Source: Novosphingopyxis iocasae (GTDB lineage Bacteria; Pseudomonadota; Alphaproteobacteria; Sphingomonadales; Sphingomonadaceae). From it: a stretch of DNA of 64,000 nucleotides. The notes under the pieces were generated by a model that worked only from the letters and a program-made list of their open reading frames with translations, did not search any database and had not been told where the DNA came from. Below are positions 49,066 to 58,042 of the stretch, piece after piece. Made by a program: the position numbers and the translations under genes. The first letter of the stretch is position 1, and every line of letters begins with the position of its first letter. The DNA is taken from contig NZ_CP060495.1 of NCBI RefSeq assembly GCF_014334095.1, positions 16,001-80,000 on the forward strand, written 5' to 3'.

Positions 49066-49081
49066 TTTACGTTGACGTAAA
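49066..49081. promoter_or_regulatory. MerR/LiuR-like operator upstream of etfBA
   Basis: TTTACGTTGACGTAAA: perfect seven-base arms TTTACGT and ACGTAAA around TG, followed by a further CGTTACGTA half-site. It lies 30-45 bases upstream of the etfB ATG. The shape resembles the operators I recall for LiuR, a MerR-family regulator of branched-chain amino-acid catabolism in proteobacteria, whose regulons can include etf genes. The regulator gene itself is not in the window. Confidence 0.5.
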
Positions 49082-49253
49082 CGTTACGTAGCAGTTCGAA
49101 TGACAGATTGCCACCCCGTAACGAGCGGGAAAGCGAAACGTTTCGTTGAAAAAGGGGGCAGCTGAGCGCGGCCGCGCGCCATACCGCTCGCCCGAAACGG
49201 GACCGGGCGGGCAGAGGCCGGTCCGATGGAAGATTGTCCGGAGCAGATAGGAG

Positions 49254-49290
49254 TGCGGGCCGGAAGCGACCAACTCGCCTCCGGCCCGCA
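49254..49290 (-). terminator. Hairpin downstream of sucC
   Basis: TGCGGGCCGGA (49254-49264) pairs perfectly with TCCGGCCCGCA (49280-49290); an inner GCGA/TCGC pair lengthens the stem. It begins 32 bases past the sucC stop. There is no T-tract on the sucC-downstream side, so factor-dependent or processing function is possible. Confidence 0.55.
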
Positions 49291-49321
49291 AAAATGCATG
49301 TGATGATAAGGTCAGGCGCGC

Positions 49322-50521
49322 TTATGCGGCTTCCTTGACCTCCGCGACGATCTTCTTCGCGGCATCGCCGAGATTATCGGCGCTGACGATCGGCAGGCCG
49401 CTATTGGCGAGGATTTCCTTGCCCTTTTCGACATTGGTGCCTTCGAGGCGGACTACCAGCGGAACCGAGAGGTTCACTTCCTTGGCCGCTGCGACGATGC
49501 CGTCGGCAATGATGTCGCACTTCATGATTCCGCCGAAGATGTTGACGAGGATGCCCTTTACGGCCGGATCGCTCAGGATGATCTTGAACGCCGCGGTCAC
49601 CTTCTCCTTATCGGCGCCGCCGCCGACGTCGAGGAAGTTGGCGGGGAAGGCGCCGTTCAGCTTGATGATGTCCATCGTCGCCATGGCGAGGCCTGCGCCG
49701 TTCACCATGCAGCCGATGTCGCCGTCCAGCTTGATGTAGGCGAGGTCGTACTTCGAGGCCTCGACTTCCATCGGGTCTTCTTCGCTCTCGTCGCGCAGCG
49801 CTTCGACGTCGGGGTGACGGAACATCGCGTTAGAATCGAAGCTCATCTTGGTGTCGAGGACGAGCAGCTTGCCGTCCTTCGTTTCGACGAGCGGATTGAT
49901 CTCGATCATCGCGCAGTCGAGGCCGGTGAAGGCCTGGTAGAGCTTCTTGGTGAGCGAGACGCACTCATCGGCCAGCGAACCCGAAAGCTTCAGCGCGTCG
50001 GCGGCCTTCTTGCCGTCCTCGTCGGTGAAGCCCTTGGCGGGATCGACGGTGATGGTGGTGATCTTTTCCGGGGTGTCGTGCGCCACCGTTTCGATGTCCA
50101 TGCCGCCTTCGGTCGATACGACCATGGCGACCCGGCCCGAAGCGCGGTCGACGAGCATGGAGAGGTAATATTCCTTCTCGATGTCGACGCCGTCGGTGAC
50201 GTAGAGGCGGTTCACTTCCTTGCCTTCATCGCCGGTCTGCACGGTGACGAGGGTGTTGCCGAGCATGTCCTTGGCGTCCGAGCGCACATCGTCGATCGAC
50301 TTGGCCAGCCGTACGCCGCCCTTGGCGCCTTCTTCCAGCTCCTTGAACGTGCCCTTGCCGCGGCCGCCGGCGTGGATCTGGGCCTTCACGACATAGAGCG
50401 GTCCGGGCAGCTTTTCGGCGCCTTCTACCGCTTCCTCGACGGTCATGGCCGGATAGCCGGTGGGAATGCCGATGCCGTATTTGGCGAGAAGCTCTTTGGC
50501 CTGATATTCGTGAATGTTCAT
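49322..50521 (-). CDS. sucC: Succinyl-CoA synthetase (ADP-forming) subunit beta
   Basis: 399-residue ATP-grasp subunit that, with SucD, interconverts succinyl-CoA and succinate with substrate-level phosphorylation in the TCA cycle. [41 protein letters not shown], and the phosphate-binding [18 protein letters not shown] are intact. Usually sucD follows directly; here it does not: the next genes downstream are etfB and etfA. Transcribed alone as far as the hairpin at 49254. Confidence 0.97.
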   Translation of the reverse strand: MNIHEYQAKELLAKYGIGIPTGYPAMTVEEAVEGAEKLPGPLYVVKAQIHAGGRGKGTFKELEEGAKGGVRLAKSIDDVRSDAKDMLGNTLVTVQTGDEGKEVNRLYVTDGVDIEKEYYLSMLVDRASGRVAMVVSTEGGMDIETVAHDTPEKITTITVDPAKGFTDEDGKKAADALKLSGSLADECVSLTKKLYQAFTGLDCAMIEINPLVETKDGKLLVLDTKMSFDSNAMFRHPDVEALRDESEEDPMEVEASKYDLAYIKLDGDIGCMVNGAGLAMATMDIIKLNGAFPANFLDVGGGADKEKVTAAFKIILSDPAVKGILVNIFGGIMKCDIIADGIVAAAKEVNLSVPLVVRLEGTNVEKGKEILANSGLPIVSADNLGDAAKKIVAEVKEAA

Positions 50522-50634
50522 GGGGAGATGTCCTTGGACCGGTTCGTTGGAATCGATTGTGTGCGGCTAAAGCATAGCCGGGCGGGCAAGGCTAGGGGGT
50601 AGGGTGCCGAAGCAGCACCCGAACGGCCCCTCAG

Positions 50635-51264
50635 TCAGGCGCAGCCTTCGACATATTGGATGGCCGGGCCGCCTGCAAAGATATGGTCCACCCGTCCGTC
50701 CGCGCCAACCTCGTAAACGATGCCGCGCGCTGACGGATCGTCGACATAGCCGCCTTCGCCGGGTGTCACGCCGTTCTGCCAGACGGAGAGATATTCTGCC
50801 GGGGCATCGACATATTTGTGCGGCTGCGCGGATAGACGCGCGCCCAGCTTCGCCTTGATCGCGGAGGCGGCATCGCCGACGGTGAAGCCGTCCGGCGTGC
50901 GGATATCGGTGGGCCCGCCTAGTTCGATCCGGGAAAGTTTGCCCTGCTCGATCATCAGCAGCATGTTTTCCGGCGCCCGCTGCGGGCGGAACTGATCGCA
51001 CTGTTCGGGCTCTGCGCCGCCGACATTTTGCGGGTTCGCATCGGGGCCGAGCGCCTCGATCACCTCGGCGCGGGTCATGCCGATGCGCAAGGGCCCCCAG
51101 CCGGTGGCGGTGAGGGTATTCGCATCTGCGGTTGCAGTAGCGACCGGAGCGGGCTCCGCGGCAGCGGCGCTTGTCGCTTCGGTTTCGGCTTCGGAGCCTG
51201 TGGCGGCGAAATTGCAAGCCGCGAGAGCCAGGGGCAGCAGCAGGCATGCGGCGGGGCGGCGCAT
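50635..51264 (-). CDS. Hypothetical lipoprotein
   Basis: 209 residues with a lipobox (LALAAC, Cys17 counting from the ATG at 51264). An alanine/glutamate/threonine-rich linker is followed by a folded part with GPLRIGMTRAEVIEALGPD, a pattern seen in many small envelope proteins with the BamE/OmlA-like fold, and a C-terminal VDHIFAGG strand and cysteine. The ATG at 51264 has AAGGAG nine bases upstream; the in-frame TTG six bases earlier is too close to it. Function unknown; 14 bases downstream of another lipoprotein gene. Confidence 0.75.
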   Translation of the reverse strand: MRRPAACLLLPLALAACNFAATGSEAETEATSAAAAEPAPVATATADANTLTATGWGPLRIGMTRAEVIEALGPDANPQNVGGAEPEQCDQFRPQRAPENMLLMIEQGKLSRIELGGPTDIRTPDGFTVGDAASAIKAKLGARLSAQPHKYVDAPAEYLSVWQNGVTPGEGGYVDDPSARGIVYEVGADGRVDHIFAGGPAIQYVEGCA

Positions 51265-51277
51265 CGGCAATGTCTCC

Positions 51278-51592
51278 TTAGCGCGTCACGGCGCAGATCG
51301 CGCCGGACGAAGTGACGACGCCCAGAACCTCCGGGTCCTGCAGGCCGCGGGTAATGCGGATGAATTCGTTGATCGAAATATCGCCCGGCTTCTTGCCTTC
51401 GAACCCGTCCAGACTGGACAGGCGCTGGAGCTGGCGCAGCGACAGGCGATCGACCATCCGCTCGGACATGCAATCGGCCATGGGGTAGCTGAGGCCGAGA
51501 TCGGTCAGGCCGTTGCGCACGCGCGTTTGCGGCGTTGCGCAGGCGGCAAGCGCCAGGGGCAGAAGGAGGGCGGGAATAACGGCCTTATGCAT
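51278..51592 (-). CDS. Hypothetical small lipoprotein
   Basis: 104 residues: MHKAVIPALLLPLALAAC lipoprotein signal (Cys18) followed by about 85 residues with two further cysteines (ADCMSER, SGAICAVTR) that may form a disulfide. No family recognised. The ATG at 51592 is chosen because it begins the signal sequence and has CTGGAG upstream; 17 earlier in-frame codons run into the intergenic repeat. In operon with the 209-residue lipoprotein. Confidence 0.72.
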   Translation of the reverse strand: MHKAVIPALLLPLALAACATPQTRVRNGLTDLGLSYPMADCMSERMVDRLSLRQLQRLSSLDGFEGKKPGDISINEFIRITRGLQDPEVLGVVTSSGAICAVTR

Positions 51593-51627
51593 GGGGGCAC
51601 TCCAGAGGTCCCGATCCATTCGAAAGA

Positions 51628-51680
51628 TCGAAGGGCGCTTCACGACAAAGCAAGATGCTAAGCGGGGAAGCGCCCTTCGA
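51628..51680. repeat. Intergenic inverted repeat (TCGAAGGGCGCTTC / GAAGCGCCCTTCGA)
   Basis: Perfect 14-base arms at 51628-51641 and 51667-51680 with a 25-base centre, followed by CAAGCTCGGG. Related to the pair at 28026-28082. It lies between ppa and the lipoprotein operon and could act as a terminator for ppa, although no T-tract is present. Confidence 0.7.
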
Positions 51681-51718
51681 CAAGCTCGGGACTACGGATT
51701 GATTGGTCGCGGCGGCGT

Positions 51719-52246
51719 TCAGCCCTTCGCGCGCTCGATCGCTTCCAGGATGATCTGGCGTGCTTCCTCGGCATTACCCCATTTGCCGACCCGGACCCAT
51801 TTTTCGGGTTCCAGATCCTTGTAGTGGGTGAAGAAGTGCTCGATCTGCTGCATCACGATTTCTGGCAGATCGCCGCTTTCGGCGATCTTGCGGTAATAAG
51901 GGAAGGTGCCGTCGATCGGCACGCACAGCAGCTTCTCGTCGCCGCCATGTTCGTCTTCCAGGTTCAACACAGCGATCGGCCGGGCGCGCACGACGCAGCC
52001 GGGCATGAAGGGCGAACGTGCAACGACCAGCGCGTCGAGCGGATCGCCATCGGGCGAAAGCGTGTGCGGTACGAAGCCGTAATTGGCCGGATAGCGCATC
52101 GGCGTGTGGAGGATACGGTCGACGAACAGCGCGCCCGATTCCTTGTCGAATTCATATTTCACCGGCTCGCCGCCGACCGGCACCTCGATGACGACGTTGA
52201 GGCTTTCCGGCGGATTGTCGCCGGTGGGGATCTTGCTGATATCCAT
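51719..52246 (-). CDS. ppa: Inorganic pyrophosphatase
   Basis: 175-residue family I soluble pyrophosphatase, pulling biosynthetic reactions forward by hydrolysing PPi. The EYK-type region (VKYEFDKESGALFVDRIL), metal site DGDPLDALVV with three aspartates, and the C-terminal EHFFTHYKDLEPEKWVRVGKWG are intact. AAGGA precedes the ATG by eight bases. Monocistronic between M61 and lipoprotein genes. Confidence 0.97.
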   Translation of the reverse strand: MDISKIPTGDNPPESLNVVIEVPVGGEPVKYEFDKESGALFVDRILHTPMRYPANYGFVPHTLSPDGDPLDALVVARSPFMPGCVVRARPIAVLNLEDEHGGDEKLLCVPIDGTFPYYRKIAESGDLPEIVMQQIEHFFTHYKDLEPEKWVRVGKWGNAEEARQIILEAIERAKG

Positions 52247-52420
52247 GGAAGATGTCCTTACCCTGTAAAGTATTTGCGAGCGCCCCTAGCGGGTTGCAGT
52301 GCACAACGGCAAGGCGGCAATTGTTCTGGGCCGGCGCGGTGTAGAGCCCCGCGCCAATAAAGCTCTGCCTCACCCCGGCTTGTGCCGAGGCGAGGAGATG
52401 TTTCTCAAGAAAAGTCGCGC

Positions 52421-54370
52421 TCAGTTCGTGCGCGGCTCTAGCAGACGGTCGAGACCGGCCTCGCCCTTCACCGCCTTTTCCAGATAGGGATAGCGAAGGC
52501 CGTCATGATAATCGATGTCCACCGTGCGGTAGACATCGCCGCGCTTCACCAGAAGCGTGATCGGCTGCTTGGAATCCTTGGCCGCGGTCACCGCGTCCAT
52601 AATGCCTTCCTTCGAATAGGCCTGGCCGTTCACCGCGACGATGGTGCTGCCGTCCACGATCCCGGCGTTGAAGGCAGGGCCGTCCCACAGGGTGGACGTC
52701 ACCTCGCCGCTGTTCGAAAGGTTCACGCCCAGCGAGTAGAACAGGTTGGTGTAGTTGTAATTCTGCGCGCGGCCATTGTCGTAGCTGTTGGGCTCGTCCT
52801 TCCAGACCAGCTTGTACCCGGCCATGTTGATGCCACGGACCGGCGAGGGCTGATTGGGCTCGTACAGGCGCGTGCGCAGGAAGTTCGCCCAGTCGTAAGC
52901 GTAGACGCCGTTCAGCGTTTCCACGATCTCGTCGAAATCATAGGTCAGCTCGCCCCAGTCGCCGTCGGTCTTGCCGAAGAAGGCCTTGGCGAAATCATCG
53001 AGGCCCTTCTTGCCGCCGGTGCCGTCGCGAATGATCTGGTCCGCCTCCAGCCAGGTGAGAGCGCCTTCGACATAATAGTCCTCGCTCCTGCTGAGCGAGG
53101 AATAGGGCAGGGGACGGCGCGAATTGATGATCGGATCATGCGTCGTATCCTCCACCGAGCGATAGGCGCGGCCAGGCTGACCTTCCGAATAATTGGCGGC
53201 ATAGGTCGCAAAGGCATCGAGGAAGGTCTGCTTGGTCTGCAGGCCCGAACGCGCGGCGAGCACCCAGCCCCAGAACTGCGTCTGGCCTTCGTACATCCAC
53301 AAAAGCGTGTCCTGCATCGGCGTGCGATAATCGGGTGTCCAGAGATCCGCAGGCCGGCGGAACTTGCCATTCCAGCTATGGACCAGCTCGTGGCTGACCA
53401 CATTATGATCCCAGTCCATCGCTGCCCAGTCGGTCAGCGCGGTCGGCTCATACTGGTTCTCGGCCGAGCGATGGTGCTCCAGCCCGATGCCGCCCATCTT
53501 GTCGGTCATCGCCAGAAGAATGTCGTAATGGTCGAAATGACGCGCACCGAACAGCGCGTCGGCCTCGTCCGCCAGCTTCTCGAAATGGGCGAGGTTTTCG
53601 GGCGCCAGCTCCAGATATTTCGGCTTGTCGGCGATCGCGTCCAGCTTCACTTCGGGGTCGAGCGTCCACTGCTTGGCATATTTGCCGGCAAAGATCGGCG
53701 AATCGACCAGCGTCTCATAATCGACGACGTCCCACGTCACCGCATTACCGCCGCCCACTTTCTGGCCGTCGAGCGCGGTGAACACCGTCCAGTCGGCGGG
53801 GAACTGCACCGTCGGCTTCACCGCGATGCGGCGAGTGTAATGGCCCGCGGGATAGAAGCTCATCTTTTCCCACTGTAGGTTCAGCATTTCGGGCGTCATC
53901 GTGATGCGCCCCTCGCTGCCGTCGACCGGCGAGGTGTGGACGAAATTGGCGACCACATTTTTCGCGCCCTCGGGCACCGAGACGATGATCTCGTACACGT
54001 CCAGCGGATTGCGGGTCCATTCCAGCGTCTTGCCGTTCGCGGTGAACTGGAAGCCGCTGACGAGGTTGATCGGCCCGCGCGCGGCATGGTTGCCGGGCAG
54101 CCATTCGGGGAACAACAGATGCAGTTCGCGCGTGCCCGCGGTGACGGGGATCGTTTCCTGAACGCGGTAGATGCCGCGGGCGGTGTCCGTCGCATCGATG
54201 TTCAGGCCGATCGTGCCGCCGGGCCAGGGCGTGTCGGACGGCAGCGGCGTCTGATCGGAGAGCTGCGCCTGAACCGGTGCGCTGTTGCCCGCGGGACGCG
54301 GATCGGTCTGCGCGGCGGCCGGAGCGGTGATGGAAAGGAGGGCGACGGTGGCAAGAAGTGCTGTTTTCAT
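52421..54370 (-). CDS. M61 family glycyl aminopeptidase-like metallopeptidase with PDZ domain
   Basis: 649 residues: signal peptide (LLATVALLSITAPAAAQ), N-terminal beta domain (about 45-220), and peptidase domain with HELVH at residues 327-331 and the downstream zinc Glu in LLWMYEGQTQFWG. The C-terminal PDZ domain (about 545-630) has GPAFNAGIVDGSTIVAVNGQAYS. Likely periplasmic. The ATG at 54370 begins the signal peptide; 28 upstream codons are ignored. Divergent from hisS over 183 bases with no recognisable consensus promoter. Confidence 0.92.
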   Translation of the reverse strand: MKTALLATVALLSITAPAAAQTDPRPAGNSAPVQAQLSDQTPLPSDTPWPGGTIGLNIDATDTARGIYRVQETIPVTAGTRELHLLFPEWLPGNHAARGPINLVSGFQFTANGKTLEWTRNPLDVYEIIVSVPEGAKNVVANFVHTSPVDGSEGRITMTPEMLNLQWEKMSFYPAGHYTRRIAVKPTVQFPADWTVFTALDGQKVGGGNAVTWDVVDYETLVDSPIFAGKYAKQWTLDPEVKLDAIADKPKYLELAPENLAHFEKLADEADALFGARHFDHYDILLAMTDKMGGIGLEHHRSAENQYEPTALTDWAAMDWDHNVVSHELVHSWNGKFRRPADLWTPDYRTPMQDTLLWMYEGQTQFWGWVLAARSGLQTKQTFLDAFATYAANYSEGQPGRAYRSVEDTTHDPIINSRRPLPYSSLSRSEDYYVEGALTWLEADQIIRDGTGGKKGLDDFAKAFFGKTDGDWGELTYDFDEIVETLNGVYAYDWANFLRTRLYEPNQPSPVRGINMAGYKLVWKDEPNSYDNGRAQNYNYTNLFYSLGVNLSNSGEVTSTLWDGPAFNAGIVDGSTIVAVNGQAYSKEGIMDAVTAAKDSKQPITLLVKRGDVYRTVDIDYHDGLRYPYLEKAVKGEAGLDRLLEPRTN

Positions 54371-54553
54371 GGAAGAAGGTGATGCCGGGAAAGCCATGCG
54401 CGGTCTAGGGCCGTTATTCTGTATCATTCCGGCTTTTCGACGAACCGCATGCACCGTCGGCCTCTCGCCGTGATCGATTCAGGAAACGTCGTGCCGGCGT
54501 AGCGCCGTTCCCCATCTTCCCCCGCCCTTCATATCCCGCTAACAGCCCGGCCC

Positions 54554-55885
54554 ATGGCCAAGGCAGATCAAATTCACCCCGTGCGCGGCACGCAGGACAT
54601 TTTCGGCGAGGAGCAGGAGCGCTTCGCGCATGTCGTTTCCGTGTTCGATCGCGTGCGGAGGCTTTACGGGTTCAAGGGCGTGCAGATGCCGGTGATCGAA
54701 CCCACCGCGGTGTTCGCCCGCTCGCTGGGCGAGACCACCGATGTCGTCTCCAAGGAAATGTACAGTTTCGAGGATCGCGGCGGGGACTCGATCACGCTGC
54801 GACCGGAATTTACCGCGGGGATCGCGCGCGCGTTCATCTCCAACGGTTGGCAGCAGCATGTGCCGCTGAAGCTCGCCGCGCACGGGCCTCTGTTCCGGTA
54901 CGAGCGCCCGCAAAAGGGGCGTTATCGCCAGTTTCACCAGATCGATGCCGAAATCATCGGGGCAGGGGAGCCGCAGGCGGATGTCGAGCTGCTGGCGATG
55001 GCCGATCAACTGCTGCATGAACTCGGCATCGCCGACGGTGTGACGCTGCAGCTCAACACGCTGGGCGACGGCGACAGCCGCGAGGCATGGCGCGCCGCGC
55101 TGGTGCAGCATTTCGAACAGCACCGCGGCGAGCTTTCGGAAGATTCGCAGGAGCGGCTGGAGAAGAACCCGCTGCGCATCCTGGACAGCAAGGACCCGCG
55201 CGACCGGCCCATCGCCGACGCCGCGCCGGACATCGACGCCTATCTGACGGACGACGCCAAGCGCTTCTTCGAGGGCGTATGCAGCGGCCTTGACGCGGCG
55301 GGCGTTGCCTGGGCCCGCAACAGCCGCCTGGTGCGCGGCCTCGATTATTATCGCCACACCGCGTTCGAGTTCGTCACCGATCGGCTGGGCGCGCAGGGCA
55401 CCGTGCTCGCGGGCGGCCGCTATGACGGGTTAGTAGAAAATTTGGGTGGGCCGAGCACTCCAGCAGTCGGTTGGGCCGCGGGAATCGAACGGCTGGCCAT
55501 GTTGCTAGGTGGGGTCAGTATACCGACTATCGACGTGGTGATTATACCGGCTGATGATACCGCATATGAGACTACGCTAAATGTCATGTCGAAGCTTCGG
55601 AAAGCGGGGATTTCAGCTGATATGGCGTACTCAGGAAACCTCAAAAAACGTTTGAAAAAAGCCGATTCCCAAAATGCATATGCGGCGGTCATCATCGGTG
55701 AACGAGAGGTTAAGCAGCAGTCCTATACTATAAAATTGTTGAGGGAGGGTGGCCAGCTTGATGTGCCAGACAACGAGCTTGGCGTACTTCTGACAGGATT
55801 ACGTCAGGCCGCTTGGGAGGCGGACAAAGGAGCTTCAATCGGTATGGAGTTGGTGAACCGTTTAAAGCTGCTTAGCAACAAATGA
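54554..55885 (+). CDS. hisS: Histidyl-tRNA synthetase, 3' third of foreign composition
   Basis: 443-residue class IIa synthetase. Motif 1 region ([18 protein letters not shown]), motif 2 [18 protein letters not shown] and the HisA motif [15 protein letters not shown] lie in GC-rich sequence. From residue 293 (TTA at 55430), just after GGRYDG, the remainder, including motif 3 ([12 protein letters not shown]) and the whole anticodon-binding domain, is in AT-rich codons (TTA, GTA, AAT, ATA, AAA). Length and frame are normal, so the protein is probably functional. The stop overlaps prfA by four bases (ATGA). Confidence 0.95.
   Translation: MAKADQIHPVRGTQDIFGEEQERFAHVVSVFDRVRRLYGFKGVQMPVIEPTAVFARSLGETTDVVSKEMYSFEDRGGDSITLRPEFTAGIARAFISNGWQQHVPLKLAAHGPLFRYERPQKGRYRQFHQIDAEIIGAGEPQADVELLAMADQLLHELGIADGVTLQLNTLGDGDSREAWRAALVQHFEQHRGELSEDSQERLEKNPLRILDSKDPRDRPIADAAPDIDAYLTDDAKRFFEGVCSGLDAAGVAWARNSRLVRGLDYYRHTAFEFVTDRLGAQGTVLAGGRYDGLVENLGGPSTPAVGWAAGIERLAMLLGGVSIPTIDVVIIPADDTAYETTLNVMSKLRKAGISADMAYSGNLKKRLKKADSQNAYAAVIIGEREVKQQSYTIKLLREGGQLDVPDNELGVLLTGLRQAAWEADKGASIGMELVNRLKLLSNK
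55430..55885 (+). other. hisS: Compositionally foreign segment forming the 3' end of hisS
   Basis: By hand count 55441-55860 is 52% GC overall, falling to 38% in 55621-55680, whereas a line just upstream (55201-55260) is 72% and prfA directly downstream is GC-rich again. The left boundary is abrupt at about 55430; the right boundary coincides with the hisS stop. It codes for residues 293-443 only. Best explained by replacement of the gene's 3' end through recombination with, or former integration of, foreign DNA. Confidence 0.8.
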
Positions 55886-56967
55886 CCGCCATCTCCCCCG
55901 AACGCATCGCGCAGATCGAGGCGCGCTTTGCCGAGATGCAGGCACGCATGGCGTCCGGGCAGCTCGAGGGCGAGGCGTTCGTGGCGATGTCCAAGGACTA
56001 TGCCGAGCTGGAGCCGGTGGCGCAGGCCGCGGCGGAGGTGCGGCGGCTGCGCGCCGAGCTGAAGCTGCTCGAGGAGATGATGGCCGAGGACGGTCAGGAT
56101 GCCGATATCCGGGCGATGGCCGACGAAGAGGTGGAGACGTTGCGCGCGCAGATTCCGGCCGCCGAGCATGCGCTGGCGCTCAAGATGCTGCCGAAGGATT
56201 CGGCCGATGCGCGCCCCGCGATGCTGGAAATTCGCGCAGGGACCGGCGGGGACGAAGCGGCGCTGTTCGCGGGCGATCTGTTCCGCATGTACTCGCGCTT
56301 CGCCGATCTCAACGGCTGGCGGGTCGAGCCTATCAGCGCCAGCAGCTCGGACGTCGGCGGCTACAAGGAAGTGGTCGCTTCCGTGACCGGGCAGGGCGTG
56401 TTCGCCAAGCTGAAATTCGAAAGCGGCGTGCACCGCGTGCAGCGCGTGCCGGTGACCGAAAGCGGCGGGCGAATCCACACCAGCGCCGCCACCGTCGCCG
56501 TGCTGCCGGAGCCCGAAGAGGTCGACGTGAAGATCGACGAGAACGACCTCAAGATCGACGTCTATCGCGCGTCCGGCGCGGGCGGGCAGCATGTGAACAC
56601 CACAGACAGCGCGGTGCGCATCACGCACTTGCCCAGCGGCCTCGTCGTCACGCAGCAGGACGAGAAATCGCAGCACAAGAACAAGGCCAAGGCGCTGAAG
56701 GTTCTGCGCGCGCGGCTCTACGAAGCGGAGCGCGAGCGCGCGGCGAGCGAGGAGGCGAGCGCGCGTAAATCCATGGTTGGGTCCGGTGATCGCTCCGAGC
56801 GCATCCGCACCTATAACTTCCCGCAAGGCCGCGTGACCGATCACCGCATCGGCCTGACGCTGCACAAACTGCCCGAAATCGTGGCGGGCGATGCACTTGG
56901 CGAATTGATCGACGCGCTGATCGCCGAGGACGAAGCCGAGCGTCTGGCGGCGGTGAATGCCGGATAA
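55882..56967 (+). CDS. prfA: Peptide chain release factor 1
   Basis: 361-residue class I release factor reading UAA and UAG. The stop-codon recognition tripeptide PVT is seen in [17 protein letters not shown]. The peptidyl-transferase GGQ is in [19 protein letters not shown]; its glutamine is the substrate of PrmC encoded next. The start overlaps the hisS stop by four bases and the 3' end overlaps prmC by eleven. Confidence 0.97.
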   Translation: MTAISPERIAQIEARFAEMQARMASGQLEGEAFVAMSKDYAELEPVAQAAAEVRRLRAELKLLEEMMAEDGQDADIRAMADEEVETLRAQIPAAEHALALKMLPKDSADARPAMLEIRAGTGGDEAALFAGDLFRMYSRFADLNGWRVEPISASSSDVGGYKEVVASVTGQGVFAKLKFESGVHRVQRVPVTESGGRIHTSAATVAVLPEPEEVDVKIDENDLKIDVYRASGAGGQHVNTTDSAVRITHLPSGLVVTQQDEKSQHKNKAKALKVLRARLYEAERERAASEEASARKSMVGSGDRSERIRTYNFPQGRVTDHRIGLTLHKLPEIVAGDALGELIDALIAEDEAERLAAVNAG

Positions 56968-57814
56968 GATCGCGCGGCCAGCGGCCGAAGCGCTGCGCGA
57001 CGCCGCCAAGCAACTTACCGCTTCCAGCCCCACGCCGCGCCTCGATGCCGAGCTGCTCATGGCGCACGCGCTGGAGCGCAGCCGCGAGGATATGCTGCTC
57101 CGGCTCCCCGATCTCACTGTGCCGGAAGAATTCGCCGCGCTGCTCGAACGCCGCGCGGCGGGGGAGCCGATCGCCTATATCCTTGGCACGCAGGACTTCT
57201 GGGACCTGACGTTGGACGTCACGCCGGACGTACTCATCCCTCGCCCCGATAGCGAGACGCTGATCGAGGCGGCGCGGGATGTGTTTGCGGACAACCCGCC
57301 GCGCCGGATCGCGGATCTCGGCACCGGATCGGGCGCGCTGCTGCTCGCGGCTTTGCGCGTCTTTCCGCAGGCCGAGGGCATCGGCATGGACGCGAGCGCG
57401 GCGGCGCTCGCGGTCGCGCGCGGCAGTGCCGAGCGTAATGGCCTTTCCACGCGCGCCGCTTTCGCACTGGCGGACTGGCGACAGCCGGGCTGGGCCGATG
57501 CGCTGGGTGGGCCGCTCGACCTCATCCTGTGCAACCCGCCCTATGTGGAAAGCGGAGCCGCGCTGCCCGCCAGCGTGCGCGGCTTCGAGCCGCACTCTGC
57601 GCTGTTCGCGGGACCGGAGGGGTTGGACGATTATGCCGTGCTGATCCCGCAATTCGCGTCAATGCTCGCGCCTGGCGGGATCGCGATCGTGGAGATCGGC
57701 CACGAACAGGCCGAAGCCGTAAGCGCGCTCTCGGCCGCGCACAGGCTTGCGGCGGCGCTTCGCCGCGATCTGGCGGGCAAACCGCGCGCGCTGGTGCTGG
57801 TCCCAGAAGGCTAA
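56957..57814 (+). CDS. prmC: Release factor glutamine N5-methyltransferase
   Basis: 285-residue SAM-dependent enzyme that methylates the GGQ glutamine of release factors. An N-terminal helical domain is followed by the Rossmann fold with [15 protein letters not shown] and catalytic CNPPYVESG (NPPY). The upstream [12 protein letters not shown] block is also family-typical. Overlaps prfA by eleven bases, so enzyme and substrate are co-translated. Confidence 0.95.
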   Translation: MPDKIARPAAEALRDAAKQLTASSPTPRLDAELLMAHALERSREDMLLRLPDLTVPEEFAALLERRAAGEPIAYILGTQDFWDLTLDVTPDVLIPRPDSETLIEAARDVFADNPPRRIADLGTGSGALLLAALRVFPQAEGIGMDASAAALAVARGSAERNGLSTRAAFALADWRQPGWADALGGPLDLILCNPPYVESGAALPASVRGFEPHSALFAGPEGLDDYAVLIPQFASMLAPGGIAIVEIGHEQAEAVSALSAAHRLAAALRRDLAGKPRALVLVPEG

Positions 57815-57839
57815 GCAGCCTGTCCACGCACTTTTCCGC

Positions 57840-57868
57840 TTGGATTATGCGACGCGACTCGCTACTTC
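57840..57868 (+). promoter_or_regulatory. Possible promoter upstream of DUF4167 gene
   Basis: TTGGAT (57840-57845) and TACTTC (57863-57868) separated by 17 bases, in the 228-base gap after prmC. The leader that follows contains a GCGCCC/GGGCGC hairpin (57980-57985/57994-57999). Weak matches; tentative. Confidence 0.3.
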
Positions 57869-58042
57869 TTATTCGGCTTCCCCGAAACCTCTGGATTTTG
57901 GACGCTTTCGCGGGAGCGCCTTCACAAGGATAAAGCCGGTCAGGCGGGCGTCTCGCCCCTCCGACGGCAGAAGGCCAAAGCGCCCGAGGGTAAGGGCGCC
58001 CGGGGGATCGCAGATTTTCAGAATCGGGACGAGACAGCTTTT

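Larger units (their letters stand above)
49037..49321. other. Intergenic region between sucC and etfB
   Basis: 285 bases without a convincing gene. It holds, in order of minus-strand transcription, a hairpin after sucC (49254-49290), undistinguished GC-rich sequence, and the operator-like palindrome upstream of etfB (49066-49081). Two short overlapping minus-strand frames here (about 71-74 codons) have no recognisable features and no ribosome-binding sites. Confidence 0.6.

Noticed and set aside
55430..55885. Frameshift or pseudogene at the 3' end of hisS
   Set aside because: The frame remains open to the normal stop with motif 3 and anticodon-domain residues intact, so the oddity is composition, not disruption.
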